From assembly GCA_016463105.1 (NCBI GenBank), contig JAEMRY010000002.1, positions 18,799-56,792 on the forward strand: DNA of 37,994 nt. The letters are read 5' to 3'. Below, in pieces: positions 11,595 to 20,602 of this stretch (the first letter of the stretch is position 1; every line of letters begins with the position of its first letter). Made by a program: the position numbers and the translations under genes. This DNA is from Ilumatobacteraceae bacterium. Its GTDB lineage: Bacteria > Actinomycetota > Acidimicrobiia > Acidimicrobiales > Ilumatobacteraceae. The notes below the pieces were generated by a model. That model worked only from the letters and a program-made list of their open reading frames with translations, had not been told where the DNA came from and ran no database searches.

Positions 11595-12605
11595 ATGACA
11601 ATTCGCGTAGGAATCAACGGCTTTGGCCGAATCGGTAGAAATTTTTATCGTGCAATAAAACAAACTGGTCAAGATATAGAAATTGTTGCGGTCAATGATT
11701 TGGGTTCGCTCAAGACAATGGCGCATCTTCTTAAATACGACTCAGTATTAGGTGTATTGCCAAATACGATTTTTGCTACTGATGACGGAATCAGCATTGA
11801 CGGCAAAATTCTTAAAGTTCTGTCAAAGCGTGACCCAAAAGATTTGGGCTGGGGCGATCTGGGTGTAGATCTCGTGATTGAATCCACAGGGTTTTTTACA
11901 GATCGCGATAAAGCCTCGGCTCACTTAGAAGCAGGGGCACCGTGTGTGATTATCTCTGCGCCCGCCACCAATGCTGATGCAACTTTTGTGTACGGCGTCA
12001 ACCACCAAGATTTTGATCCAAAAAATCACAAAGTAGTTTCGAATGCCAGTTGCACTACGAATTGTTTTGTGCCGATGGTCAAAGTTTTGGATGATGCATT
12101 TGGCGTCGAAAATGGTCTGATGACTACGATCCATGCATACACAGGTGATCAGTCTTTAGTAGACGGGCCGCACAGTGATTTGCGTCGAGCAAGGGCTGCG
12201 GCGATAAATATTATTCCGACTAGTACTGGCGCGGCACGAGCAACAAGTCTGGTGATGCAATCAATGAAGGGCAAACTTGACGGAACATCTTTGCGTGTTC
12301 CCGTGCCGACGGGGTCGATTACTGATCTTGTTGCAAACTTAAAAAAACCAGCGTCAGTTGCCGAAATTAATTCGGCGTTTAAGGCTGCGGCAACTGGTCC
12401 ACTTAAAAATATTCTCGAATATTGCACCGACCCAATTGTTTCTAGCGATGTTGTGACTAATCCTCATAGTTGCGTGTTTGACAGTGACTTGACAATGAGT
12501 ATGGGTTCTCTGGTCAAGGTCTTGGGTTGGTATGACAACGAATGGGGCTACTCGAATCGGCTCGTAGACATAACCGCGTTTATCGGGGCTGCACTCAAGC
12601 GCTAA
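11595..12605 (+). CDS. gap: Glyceraldehyde-3-phosphate dehydrogenase
   Basis: MTIRVGINGFGRIGRNFYRA, SNASCTTNCFVPMVKVL, WYDNEWGYSNRLVD. ATG at 11595 preferred over the TTG at 11589. Confidence 0.96.
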   Translation: MTIRVGINGFGRIGRNFYRAIKQTGQDIEIVAVNDLGSLKTMAHLLKYDSVLGVLPNTIFATDDGISIDGKILKVLSKRDPKDLGWGDLGVDLVIESTGFFTDRDKASAHLEAGAPCVIISAPATNADATFVYGVNHQDFDPKNHKVVSNASCTTNCFVPMVKVLDDAFGVENGLMTTIHAYTGDQSLVDGPHSDLRRARAAAINIIPTSTGAARATSLVMQSMKGKLDGTSLRVPVPTGSITDLVANLKKPASVAEINSAFKAAATGPLKNILEYCTDPIVSSDVVTNPHSCVFDSDLTMSMGSLVKVLGWYDNEWGYSNRLVDITAFIGAALKR

Positions 12606-13715
12606 ATGATTCCACATCTTGAAGATCTTGGTGACGTGCGCGGAAAAACCGCACTCGTGCGAACTGATTTTAATGTGCCAATGTCTGGGCCAGATTCGGC
12701 ACGAGTGATCACGGATGATTTTAGAATCAGGGCTGCACTTCCGACAATTAATTGGTTGACCGACCGTGGCGCAAAAGTTATTTGTGCGAGTCATTTAGGT
12801 CGGCCTAAAGGCGTCGTAAACATCAAATACTCAATGGCGCCAATTCGTGAGCGACTTGCCGAACTCGCACCGGGTGTCGAACTGCTTGAAAACTTGCGCT
12901 TTGATGCTGGCGAAGAATCAAACGATCCGGCATTTGTTGCGCAACTAATTAACGGTGTGGATCTGTATATTAACGATGCATTTGGTGCGGCTCACCGATC
13001 GCATGGGTCAATAGTTGGTCCACCAAAGACATTGCCGTCTGCTGCTGGACGTTTATTGCAACGCGAGGTTGAAGTGCTCGGTGAGATGCGCAAGAATCCG
13101 AAGCGTCCGTTAATTGCAGTATTGGGTGGTGCGAAAATTAGCGACAAACTTGGAGTAATTGAGGCACTAACTAGCATTGTTGATGCGTTTGTGATTGGCG
13201 GCGGCATGTGCTTCACGTTTCTAGCGGCAAAAGGTCTTCCAATCGGTGACTCGTTGTGTGAGAAAAATCAAATCGATGCATGCAAAAAACTTCTGGCAGG
13301 CAACGTGCCGATCCATCTTCCTGAAGACATTGTCGGTTTAGACGCAGATGGAAATTTCGCCACATTTGGGGTTCGACTTCCTGAACACGCAAAGGGTTTA
13401 GACATCGGTCCTGGAAGCGCAGCGGCTTTTGCCGACATCGTTATGTCAGCACGAAGCGTATTTTGGAATGGGCCGATGGGAATGTTCGAAGATGATCGAT
13501 TTGCCGCCGGAACACGAACTATTGCCCAAGCGATGTCAGAAACAAAAGCCTTCACAGTTGTTGGAGGGGGAGATTCTGCGGCGGCTCTCGCGCAATTTGG
13601 ATACGAAAAAGATGTTGATCACGTTTCTACTGGGGGTGGGGCATCATTAGAGTTTCTTGAACTCGGCGACTTGCCTGGATTAATAGCATTGCGAGGAGCA
13701 CCGAATGTCAAATGA
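12606..13715 (+). CDS. pgk: Phosphoglycerate kinase
   Basis: GKTALVRTDFNVP, ASHLGRPKG, VLGGAKISDKLGVIEAL, FWNGPMGMFE, VVGGGDSAAAL. ATG immediately follows the gap stop. Confidence 0.96.
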   Translation: MIPHLEDLGDVRGKTALVRTDFNVPMSGPDSARVITDDFRIRAALPTINWLTDRGAKVICASHLGRPKGVVNIKYSMAPIRERLAELAPGVELLENLRFDAGEESNDPAFVAQLINGVDLYINDAFGAAHRSHGSIVGPPKTLPSAAGRLLQREVEVLGEMRKNPKRPLIAVLGGAKISDKLGVIEALTSIVDAFVIGGGMCFTFLAAKGLPIGDSLCEKNQIDACKKLLAGNVPIHLPEDIVGLDADGNFATFGVRLPEHAKGLDIGPGSAAAFADIVMSARSVFWNGPMGMFEDDRFAAGTRTIAQAMSETKAFTVVGGGDSAAALAQFGYEKDVDHVSTGGGASLEFLELGDLPGLIALRGAPNVK

Positions 13716-14493
13716 AACTAGAAAGCCACTGATCAGCGGCAACTGGAAGATGAATCACAATCACTTCGAGGCCATTCAGTGCATTCAAAAACTTGCTTAC
13801 TTATTAACGAAAGACGATTTCGCTGCTGTTGATGTAACCATTCATCCGCCGTTTACTGATTTGCGAAGTGCGCAAACTTTAATCGATGCAGACGAGTTGC
13901 GATTTATTCTTGGCGCTCAACACTGTCATGAAGCCGATTCAGGCGCGTTCACAGGCGAAATTTCTGCGCAGTTCTTGGCGAAACTAAATGTGCGCTATGT
14001 AATAGTTGGTCACAGTGAGCGCCGCGAATTATTTGGCGAAACCGATGAAGTTGTGCAACAAAAATTAGTGTCGATTCAAAAACACAAAATGACGCCAATT
14101 CTGTGTGTCGGTGAAACTCTTAGCGATCGTGAAGCCGGGTTAACTCATGACAAGATTCTTGGGCAAGTTCGAACTGCATTGGCAAAACAATCAGTCGAAC
14201 AAGTTCGGTCGATGGTGATTGCGTATGAACCGATTTGGGCAATCGGAACTGGCAAGACCGCTACGGCCGATGATGCACAACGGGTGATTAGTGCGATTCG
14301 CCAAGAAGTTGCCAAAATCTCATCCAAGATGGCAGCCGAGGCGATTCGATTGCAATACGGTGGCAGCGTGAAGGCAAGCAATATCGGTGAGATTATGTCG
14401 CAACCTGATATTGACGGGGTTTTGGTCGGTGGCGCCAGCCTTGATTCGGCAGAGTTTGCTCGCATTTGCCAGTACCGGCTTAGAGCCAGCTAA
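13705..14493 (+). CDS. tpiA: Triosephosphate isomerase
   Basis: PLISGNWKMNHNHFEA, YVIVGHSERRELFGE, VIAYEPIWAIGTGKTA, LQYGGSVKASN, GVLVGGASLD. Overlaps pgk by 11 bp. Confidence 0.96.
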   Translation: MSNETRKPLISGNWKMNHNHFEAIQCIQKLAYLLTKDDFAAVDVTIHPPFTDLRSAQTLIDADELRFILGAQHCHEADSGAFTGEISAQFLAKLNVRYVIVGHSERRELFGETDEVVQQKLVSIQKHKMTPILCVGETLSDREAGLTHDKILGQVRTALAKQSVEQVRSMVIAYEPIWAIGTGKTATADDAQRVISAIRQEVAKISSKMAAEAIRLQYGGSVKASNIGEIMSQPDIDGVLVGGASLDSAEFARICQYRLRAS

Positions 14494-14496
14494 GTT

Positions 14497-14526
14497 TTGC
14501 CGCTGCCCGATAACTGTTAGTGTAAT
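14497..14526 (+). promoter_or_regulatory. Candidate sigma70-type promoter for the ABC transporter operon
   Basis: TTGCCG (14497-14502), 18 nt spacer, TGTAAT (14521-14526), upstream of the GTG at 14581. By eye only. Confidence 0.35.
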
Positions 14527-14545
14527 TCTATTACTAGGAGTCATT

Positions 14546-14577
14546 CCGACTTCTACCTAATTCGACGGGGAGGTCGG
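14546..14577 (+). promoter_or_regulatory. Candidate leader hairpin partly covering the Shine-Dalgarno of the solute-binding protein gene
   Basis: CCGACTTC (14546-14553) pairs with GAGGTCGG (14570-14577), 8 bp with one G.U. The right arm overlaps GGGGAGG (14567-14573), 7 nt before the GTG start. Confidence 0.4.
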
Positions 14578-14580
14578 AGA

Positions 14581-16326
14581 GTGAGAAAAACCACAAAAGT
14601 GGCTCGTCTTGCTGCAGCACTAGCAACTATTGCATTAATAGTTGCGGCGTGCGGTGGCAGCGATGCGGCTACAACAGACACAGTTGTTGATACAACTGCA
14701 CCAGAAGCAACACCAGTCAGTTATCCAACGAGTTTGGAAGATTGCGCAAATGTTACTTACGACTATGTCAAACCAGCAACTGTTGGTGGCATGACGATTA
14801 CATATGACATCAACCCTGCTGCAGTTTGGGAAGACGGGTCGCCAATTACGGCAGCCGACTTCGCCGCAACATGGGAAGCGTCATTGAACACACCAGGTTC
14901 GATTTCGACATCTGGTTATGACCAAGTGACAGCCGTAGCTGCCGGAACAAGTGACAAGCAAGTTGTTGTTACTATGAAAGCCGTTTACGCGCCGTGGCGT
15001 GGGTTGTTCGGTGCACTTATCAAGGCTGCTTCAGTCAAGAACACGAAAGATGTTTCTGCAGATTACGCAAACAACATTCCGTTCTCGGGACGTCCATACA
15101 AGATTAAGTCTTGGAGCCCAGATCAAGTTGTGTACGTGCCAAACGAGAATTATTGGGGCACTGACAAGGCTGTCACCAAGAAGTTCGTAATGGTGCCAAA
15201 GGCAGACAGCGACACAGAAATTGCAGCGCTTAAGGCTGGCGAAGTTGACTTCATTTACCCACAGTTCTTCGCAGGTATCGAAGAAGCGGTGAAGCAAGAC
15301 AACATTCAAACCAACCTTGACTACGGTGGCGACTACGAAGGTTTCTACTTCCAACAGAAGTGTGGACCTTTCGCAGATCCGAACTTCCGTGCAGCGTTCT
15401 CAATGTCAATTGATCGCGATGCATTGTTTCAGCAGATCTACATTCCACTCGGTGGAAAAGAATTGCTTCAGTGTGGCCCGATGGTGCCTGGACCGTATTG
15501 CAATGGCGACGAGTTCGCTAACGGCTACGACCCAGCAGCAGCAGAGGCTTTGTTGACCGAGAATGGTTGGACAAAGGGAACTGACGGCTACTGGGTTGAC
15601 CCAAGTGGCAAAGTTCCAGACATTCGTTGGATCATCAACACGGGCAACACTCGTCGAGAGAGCACACAGGCTTATTTGATTCCGTTGCTTAACGCATCAG
15701 GTTTCAAAGTGCGCGCAGACAACTGCGATGCCGCTTGTTACTTCCAGCAACGTCTGCCAGGTATGGACTATGACATGGCGATGTACATCAGTACAGCACC
15801 ACCAGATCCGGCTTACCTCACTGGTGGTTTCGCTTGCGACCTCATCCCAACTGAAGCCAATGGCAACATTGGTCAGAACAGTCAGGGTTGGTGCAACACT
15901 GAGGCGTCAGATTTGCTCTATGCAGCAGATGTTGATTCCGATGCAACGACTCGTGCAGACAAGGTCAAGCAGGTTCTTGCGCTTATGGCTCAAGATCATG
16001 TGATGTTGCCTTTGATGCAGTTCCCGAAGTCGGGTTTTGCTCGCACAGACAAGGTTGGCGGTCCATGGAACGCTGAACTCAACAACTACGCAGCATTCAA
16101 CAACATCCACCTTTGGACAGATGTTGACGGCGACGGACAAATTGTGCTCGGTGCCGAACAATGGCCAGAGTGTCTCAACCCAATCACTGAGTGTGCAAAC
16201 TCTTCGTGGATGGTTTGGACAACTGCATTCCAGGTAATGCCAGGTGCTTACGCAACTACCAATGATGGTAAGTACGTGATGACTAACCTGCTTGCTGGTG
16301 AAGCAAAGGTTGAAGTTAAGAGCTAA
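14581..16326 (+). CDS. Peptide-type ABC transporter solute-binding lipoprotein (SBP_bac_5 family), apparently circularly permuted
   Basis: Signal peptide and lipobox (IALIVAAC/GGS). SBP family 5 core (TYDINPAAVWEDGSPITAADFAATW, FRAAFSMSIDRDALFQQIY). The C-terminus carries GQIVLGAEQWPECLNPITECANSSWMVWTTAFQVMPGAY, normally an N-terminal segment. Followed by DppB/C/D/F-like genes. Confidence 0.92.
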   Translation: MRKTTKVARLAAALATIALIVAACGGSDAATTDTVVDTTAPEATPVSYPTSLEDCANVTYDYVKPATVGGMTITYDINPAAVWEDGSPITAADFAATWEASLNTPGSISTSGYDQVTAVAAGTSDKQVVVTMKAVYAPWRGLFGALIKAASVKNTKDVSADYANNIPFSGRPYKIKSWSPDQVVYVPNENYWGTDKAVTKKFVMVPKADSDTEIAALKAGEVDFIYPQFFAGIEEAVKQDNIQTNLDYGGDYEGFYFQQKCGPFADPNFRAAFSMSIDRDALFQQIYIPLGGKELLQCGPMVPGPYCNGDEFANGYDPAAAEALLTENGWTKGTDGYWVDPSGKVPDIRWIINTGNTRRESTQAYLIPLLNASGFKVRADNCDAACYFQQRLPGMDYDMAMYISTAPPDPAYLTGGFACDLIPTEANGNIGQNSQGWCNTEASDLLYAADVDSDATTRADKVKQVLALMAQDHVMLPLMQFPKSGFARTDKVGGPWNAELNNYAAFNNIHLWTDVDGDGQIVLGAEQWPECLNPITECANSSWMVWTTAFQVMPGAYATTNDGKYVMTNLLAGEAKVEVKS

Positions 16327-16350
16327 TTGCTCGAAACTAAGTAGTTCAAA

Positions 16351-16392
16351 ATAGGTGCGCCAATTCGACTTTTGTCGGGTTGGCGCACCTAT
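16351..16392 (+). terminator. Strong intercistronic hairpin (attenuator or 3'-end stabiliser) between solute-binding protein and permease genes
   Basis: ATAGGTGCGCCAATTCGAC / TTTT / GTCGGGTTGGCGCACCTAT: 19-bp stem (17 Watson-Crick, 2 G.U) with a UUUU loop. No strong T-tract immediately downstream (GTTATTTGTGTCGTTTTA). Confidence 0.7.
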
Positions 16393-16457
16393 GTTATTTG
16401 TGTCGTTTTATTTTGGAGAACCTTGTTTGTGGACTTGAAACAGTAAGAGAAGACACA

Positions 16458-17432
16458 GTGCTTCGCTATATTTTCCGCCGTCTGGCTTGGTCGATACCGA
16501 CTTTGTTGCTAGTGACATTCTTGGTTTACTTGGCTTTGCGAATCGGCACCAACCCTGTTGAAAGTTATAAACGAGTTAACCCGCGCGCAAGTCGCGCCAA
16601 AATTCAGCAGTACATCGACGTAAACGGCTTGGATCCAAATTTTGTACAGGGTTATTTTAAGTGGTTGAAGAATTTCATAACTGGCGATTGGGCACCCAGC
16701 ATCAAGGGGCGTCGCGAAGTTTGGCCCGCACTCAAAGATGCAATGGCTAATACTTTGCGTCTTGGCACTGCCGCTACGGTCGTCGGCATTTTCTTTGGAT
16801 TGATCTTCGGCGTTCTGGCTGCATTGCGCCCGGGCGGTAGGCGTGATGTCTTTATTAATACAAGTGCTTTCGTCGGCATTTCGATACCCCCGTTCATTAG
16901 TGCGATTTTATTGCAGTTGCTATTTGCTGTTTATTGGCAACGTTGGTTCGGATTTAGTTTGTTTCCAACATCTGGTGTCTACCCGGCAGGGCATACAGGC
17001 TTTGACTTGTTCCTGATGCTTAAGTTCATGGCTCTTCCGACAATTATTGTGGCGATTCAGGTTATTGCGACGTATAGCCGCTACATGCGTTCATCGCTTC
17101 TCGACGTCTTGAATTCTGACTACATGCGCACCGCACGCTCAAAGGGCATTAGTGAACGCCGTATATTAATTAAGCACGGCATGCGCAACGCGCTAATACC
17201 AGTTGTGACGATTGCTGCACTTGATGTTGGCTCGATCGTCGGTGGATTGATCATTACAGAAAATATTTTTTCGTACCCAGGCATGGGGCTCTATTTTTTG
17301 AAGTCGTTTGGTGAGGGCGACTTTCCGTTGCTCATGCCGTGGATGGTTGTAATTGTTGCGTCGATCCTGTTGTTCAATTTGATTGCAGACATTTCATATG
17401 CCTGGCTTGACCCAAGGATCCGCCTTGAGTGA
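16458..17432 (+). CDS. Peptide-type ABC transporter permease (DppB/OppB-like)
   Basis: LRYIFRRLAWSIPTLLLVTFLVYLAL; EAA-type motif YMRTARSKGISERRILIKHGMRNALIPV; IITENIFSYPGMG. GTG at 16458 preferred; the ORF-track start at 16380 lies inside the hairpin. Confidence 0.92.
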   Translation: MLRYIFRRLAWSIPTLLLVTFLVYLALRIGTNPVESYKRVNPRASRAKIQQYIDVNGLDPNFVQGYFKWLKNFITGDWAPSIKGRREVWPALKDAMANTLRLGTAATVVGIFFGLIFGVLAALRPGGRRDVFINTSAFVGISIPPFISAILLQLLFAVYWQRWFGFSLFPTSGVYPAGHTGFDLFLMLKFMALPTIIVAIQVIATYSRYMRSSLLDVLNSDYMRTARSKGISERRILIKHGMRNALIPVVTIAALDVGSIVGGLIITENIFSYPGMGLYFLKSFGEGDFPLLMPWMVVIVASILLFNLIADISYAWLDPRIRLE

Positions 17433-18345
17433 GCAAAATGAAAAAGACTTGTCGCCGCGACAGATGGCGCTTCGGCGGTTCGTCTCGCACAAAGCTGCCG
17501 TGGTTAGTTGCATCATCATCGGAGTTCTGGCACTGTTTGTAATTTTGGCACCATTCACAGCGCGATATGGCGTTAACCAATCTGTACAGGCACCACCGAA
17601 CTCGTTTCTTTCGCCCCGCAGCAACGCTTGGCTCGGCACAGACGACATTGGTCGTGATCTTTACAGTCGTTTGATTTATGGTGTTCGAGTCTCACTTTTG
17701 ATTGGGTTGGCGAGCGCAGTAATTTCTGTAACCCTGGGTGCCCTTGTCGGAGCAGTCGCAGGTTTTCGTGGTGGCAAATTTGACGACATCCTGATGCGTG
17801 TCACAGACCTGTTTTTGGCTTTCCCATTCCTGGTGACTTTGTTGGTCGTACGAAATGTTCTTGGTGGGTTGCCTTGGCTCAAACCTTTAACTGGTGAAAT
17901 GAACTCTGTTCGTTTCATTATTGTTTTGTTCAGTATCTTCGGCTGGATGGGTGTCGCTCGAATTGTGCGGGGCCAAGTTCTGTCGCTTAAGGAACGCGAA
18001 TTTGTTGAAGCCGCTCGAGCAGTTGGCGCGTCGCGTCGATACATCATCGCTCGTCACTTGCTGCCGAATTCTGTTGGTCCGATTATGGTGGCTCTGACCT
18101 TTTCGGTGGTGGGAGCAATTATTGGTGAATCAACTTTGGCCTTCTTCGGTTATGGACCTCAAGCAGGAGACGGCGCTACATCGCTCGGCATTTTGGTTGG
18201 TGCAGCCAAAGGGGCGGTACAAACTGGCTTTTGGTGGCTTGCTGTGTTTCCATGCTTTGTTTTGATCATTATCGCTTTGAGTATCAATTTCATCGGCGAT
18301 GCTTTGCGCGACGCAACCGACCCTCGTCTTGATCGAGGTGCATGA
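17425..18345 (+). CDS. Peptide-type ABC transporter permease (DppC/OppC-like)
   Basis: NAWLGTDDIGRDLYSRLIYGVRVSLLIG; EAARAVGASRRYIIARHLLPNSVGPIMV. A TTG at 17425 overlapping the upstream stop is the likely start. Confidence 0.91.
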   Translation: MSEQNEKDLSPRQMALRRFVSHKAAVVSCIIIGVLALFVILAPFTARYGVNQSVQAPPNSFLSPRSNAWLGTDDIGRDLYSRLIYGVRVSLLIGLASAVISVTLGALVGAVAGFRGGKFDDILMRVTDLFLAFPFLVTLLVVRNVLGGLPWLKPLTGEMNSVRFIIVLFSIFGWMGVARIVRGQVLSLKEREFVEAARAVGASRRYIIARHLLPNSVGPIMVALTFSVVGAIIGESTLAFFGYGPQAGDGATSLGILVGAAKGAVQTGFWWLAVFPCFVLIIIALSINFIGDALRDATDPRLDRGA

Positions 18346-19325
18346 TGTCTGAAAAAGTTTTAGAGATTAGAGATTTACGTGTCACATTTGATACGCCGTC
18401 TGGGCCGCTTGAAGCAGTACGCGGAGTCGACCTTGACGTTTCCGCGGGCGAACTTCTCGGTGTGGTGGGCGAATCTGGCTCGGGAAAGTCAGTGAGTTTC
18501 TTAGCGACGATGGGACTCTTGCCGGCCCGAGCGCGGGTTACCGGTTCAGTGTTATTGGCGGGTGAGCAGTTGATTGGCGCTTCAAACAAATATATGCGCT
18601 CTGTGCGCGGACGATTGCTGTCAATGATTTTTCAAGATCCACTTTCAGCGCTAAACCCGGTGCATCGAATCGGCAATCAGATTGCAGAGATGTTGCAGTC
18701 GCATCAAGACTTGAGCAAGCGCGACGCCGAAAAGCGGGCTATCGAACTTTTAGACATCGTCGGTATACCGCAACCGAGTGAGCGAGCGACACAATTTCCT
18801 CATGAATTTTCTGGTGGTATGCGCCAACGCGTTGTAATTGCAATCGCGATCGCAAATAACCCGAAGGTGTTGATTGCTGATGAACCAACGACGGCACTCG
18901 ACGTGACAGTTCAGGCCCAAATTCTTGAAGTGATTGAGCGAGTGCAAGAACGCTTTGGCACAGCTGTTGTGTTGATCACCCACGATCTGGGTGTGATTGC
19001 ACGCGTTGCCGACCGAGTAAATGTTATGTACGCGGGGCGAAACGTTGAACAGGGGACGATCGATAGTTTGTTCGATCACCCGAGCCATCCGTATACACGA
19101 GGCTTACTCGCATCTTTGCCGGGACCAGGCAAGCAACGGTTAAAGCCGATCACTGGGTTTCCGCCGAATATGTTGAACCCACCAAAGGGCTGTGCATTTC
19201 ACACGCGTTGTGAATACGCGGCTGAAATCTGCAAACTTGACTTACCAGAGTTGCAGACATTTGGAGATTTGCAGACTGCATGTGTGCGAGTCAAAGAGTT
19301 ACCAAAGGCTGAGATCAGAGTATGA
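18342..19325 (+). CDS. Peptide-type ABC transporter ATP-binding protein (DppD/OppD-like)
   Basis: Walker [54 protein letters not shown]-terminal cysteine-containing oligopeptide extension ([11 protein letters not shown]). Confidence 0.95.
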   Translation: MMSEKVLEIRDLRVTFDTPSGPLEAVRGVDLDVSAGELLGVVGESGSGKSVSFLATMGLLPARARVTGSVLLAGEQLIGASNKYMRSVRGRLLSMIFQDPLSALNPVHRIGNQIAEMLQSHQDLSKRDAEKRAIELLDIVGIPQPSERATQFPHEFSGGMRQRVVIAIAIANNPKVLIADEPTTALDVTVQAQILEVIERVQERFGTAVVLITHDLGVIARVADRVNVMYAGRNVEQGTIDSLFDHPSHPYTRGLLASLPGPGKQRLKPITGFPPNMLNPPKGCAFHTRCEYAAEICKLDLPELQTFGDLQTACVRVKELPKAEIRV

Positions 19326-20296
19326 GCACTGAACTTCTTAGAGTTACTAATCTCGTAAAGCACTTTGAATTGAGAAACAACAAGAAGTCGGGTGGAAAAA
19401 AACGAATAGTGCAGGCGGTATCAAATGTTTCGTTTACATTAGATAAGGGTCAAACTCTCGGATTAGTTGGTGAATCCGGGTCTGGCAAAACCACGGTCGG
19501 CAGGTGCGTCTTGCGTCTGATAGAACCGACTTCGGGCAAAGTCGAATTTGACAGCCGTGATCTCGGAACTCTCAAGTTCGAAGAGATGCGAGCGATTCGA
19601 CGCAGGATGCAGATCGTATTTCAAGACCCGTTTGCATCACTCGACCCAAAAATGACAGTTGGTGCATCGATAGCAGAACCGCTGAAAGTTCAGAATGTGC
19701 CAGGCGACCACGGCGACAAGGTGATTGAACTTCTTGAACTTGTTGGACTAGCACCTGATCATGCCCAACGATTTCCGCATGAGTTTTCGGGCGGGCAACG
19801 ACAGCGAGTTGGTGTCGCTCGAGCCCTTGCGTTAAATCCAGATTTAATTGTGCTTGACGAACCGGTCTCTGCTCTTGATGTCAGCATTCAGGCAGGAATT
19901 GTGAATCTGTTTGAAGACTTGCAGAAGAAACTTGGAATGTCTTATTTGTTTATTGCTCACGACCTATCTGTGGTGCGACATATCGCAGATCGAGTTGCTG
20001 TTATGTATTTAGGCAAGGTAGTAGAAATTGGCGATCAAGAATCGATTTATGCGCATCCAACTCATCCGTATACAAAGGCGCTGCTATCGGCTGTGCCATT
20101 GCCTGATCCCACGACCGAGCGTTCACGAAATCGCATCATGCTCGAGGGTGATGTGCCTTCACCAATTAATCCGCCAACAGGTTGCCGCTTTCGCACGCGA
20201 TGCTGGAAAGCACAAGATGTTTGCGCACAAGAAGAGCCAGTGCTTTTAATTCGTCAGTCTGGGCAGATGTCTGCCTGCCATTTTCCTGAGTCCTGA
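19322..20296 (+). CDS. Peptide-type ABC transporter ATP-binding protein (DppF/OppF-like)
   Basis: [65 protein letters not shown] overlap with the upstream gene. Confidence 0.95.
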   Translation: MSTELLRVTNLVKHFELRNNKKSGGKKRIVQAVSNVSFTLDKGQTLGLVGESGSGKTTVGRCVLRLIEPTSGKVEFDSRDLGTLKFEEMRAIRRRMQIVFQDPFASLDPKMTVGASIAEPLKVQNVPGDHGDKVIELLELVGLAPDHAQRFPHEFSGGQRQRVGVARALALNPDLIVLDEPVSALDVSIQAGIVNLFEDLQKKLGMSYLFIAHDLSVVRHIADRVAVMYLGKVVEIGDQESIYAHPTHPYTKALLSAVPLPDPTTERSRNRIMLEGDVPSPINPPTGCRFRTRCWKAQDVCAQEEPVLLIRQSGQMSACHFPES

Positions 20297-20311
20297 AGGT
20301 AGAATTCTGAC

Positions 20312-20551
20312 GTGCGAAATTTGATCACCTATGTAACTCTTGTCATCAATGTAATTGCAATGTTGTCAATGATCGTTGGTGTTTTGCTACATAGCGGCCG
20401 TGGTGGCGGATTGTCAGACATGTTCGGTGGCGGTGGGGCATCAGCCTTGGGTTCGGCGGCGGCTGAGCGTAATCTCAATCGAATTACCACAGTTTTTGCG
20501 CTGACCTGGGTGGTTACTGTTATCGCTCTAGGTTTGTTGCTTTCAAATTAA
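20312..20551 (+). CDS. secG: Preprotein translocase subunit SecG
   Basis: 79 aa, two TM segments, GGGLSDMFGGGGASALGSAAAERNLNRIT, GTG start. Confidence 0.92.
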   Translation: MRNLITYVTLVINVIAMLSMIVGVLLHSGRGGGLSDMFGGGGASALGSAAAERNLNRITTVFALTWVVTVIALGLLLSN

Positions 20552-20602
20552 CTAAATTATTTGCTTATAATTAATACAGTCATAAGATAAGTTTTAATCC
20601 AC

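Noticed and set aside
12354-12794. 146-aa - strand ORF across the gap/pgk junction
   Set aside because: Antisense to two conserved glycolytic genes; no recognisable motif.
16380-16457. ORF-track N-terminal extension MAHLCYLCRFILENLVCGLETVREDT of the permease
   Set aside because: Starts within the intercistronic hairpin and precedes a typical permease N-terminus (LRYIFRRLAWSIP); GTG at 16458 is more credible.
17676-18047. 123-aa - strand ORF antisense to the DppC-like permease
   Set aside because: Biased Arg/Thr composition, no motif, inside a supported CDS.
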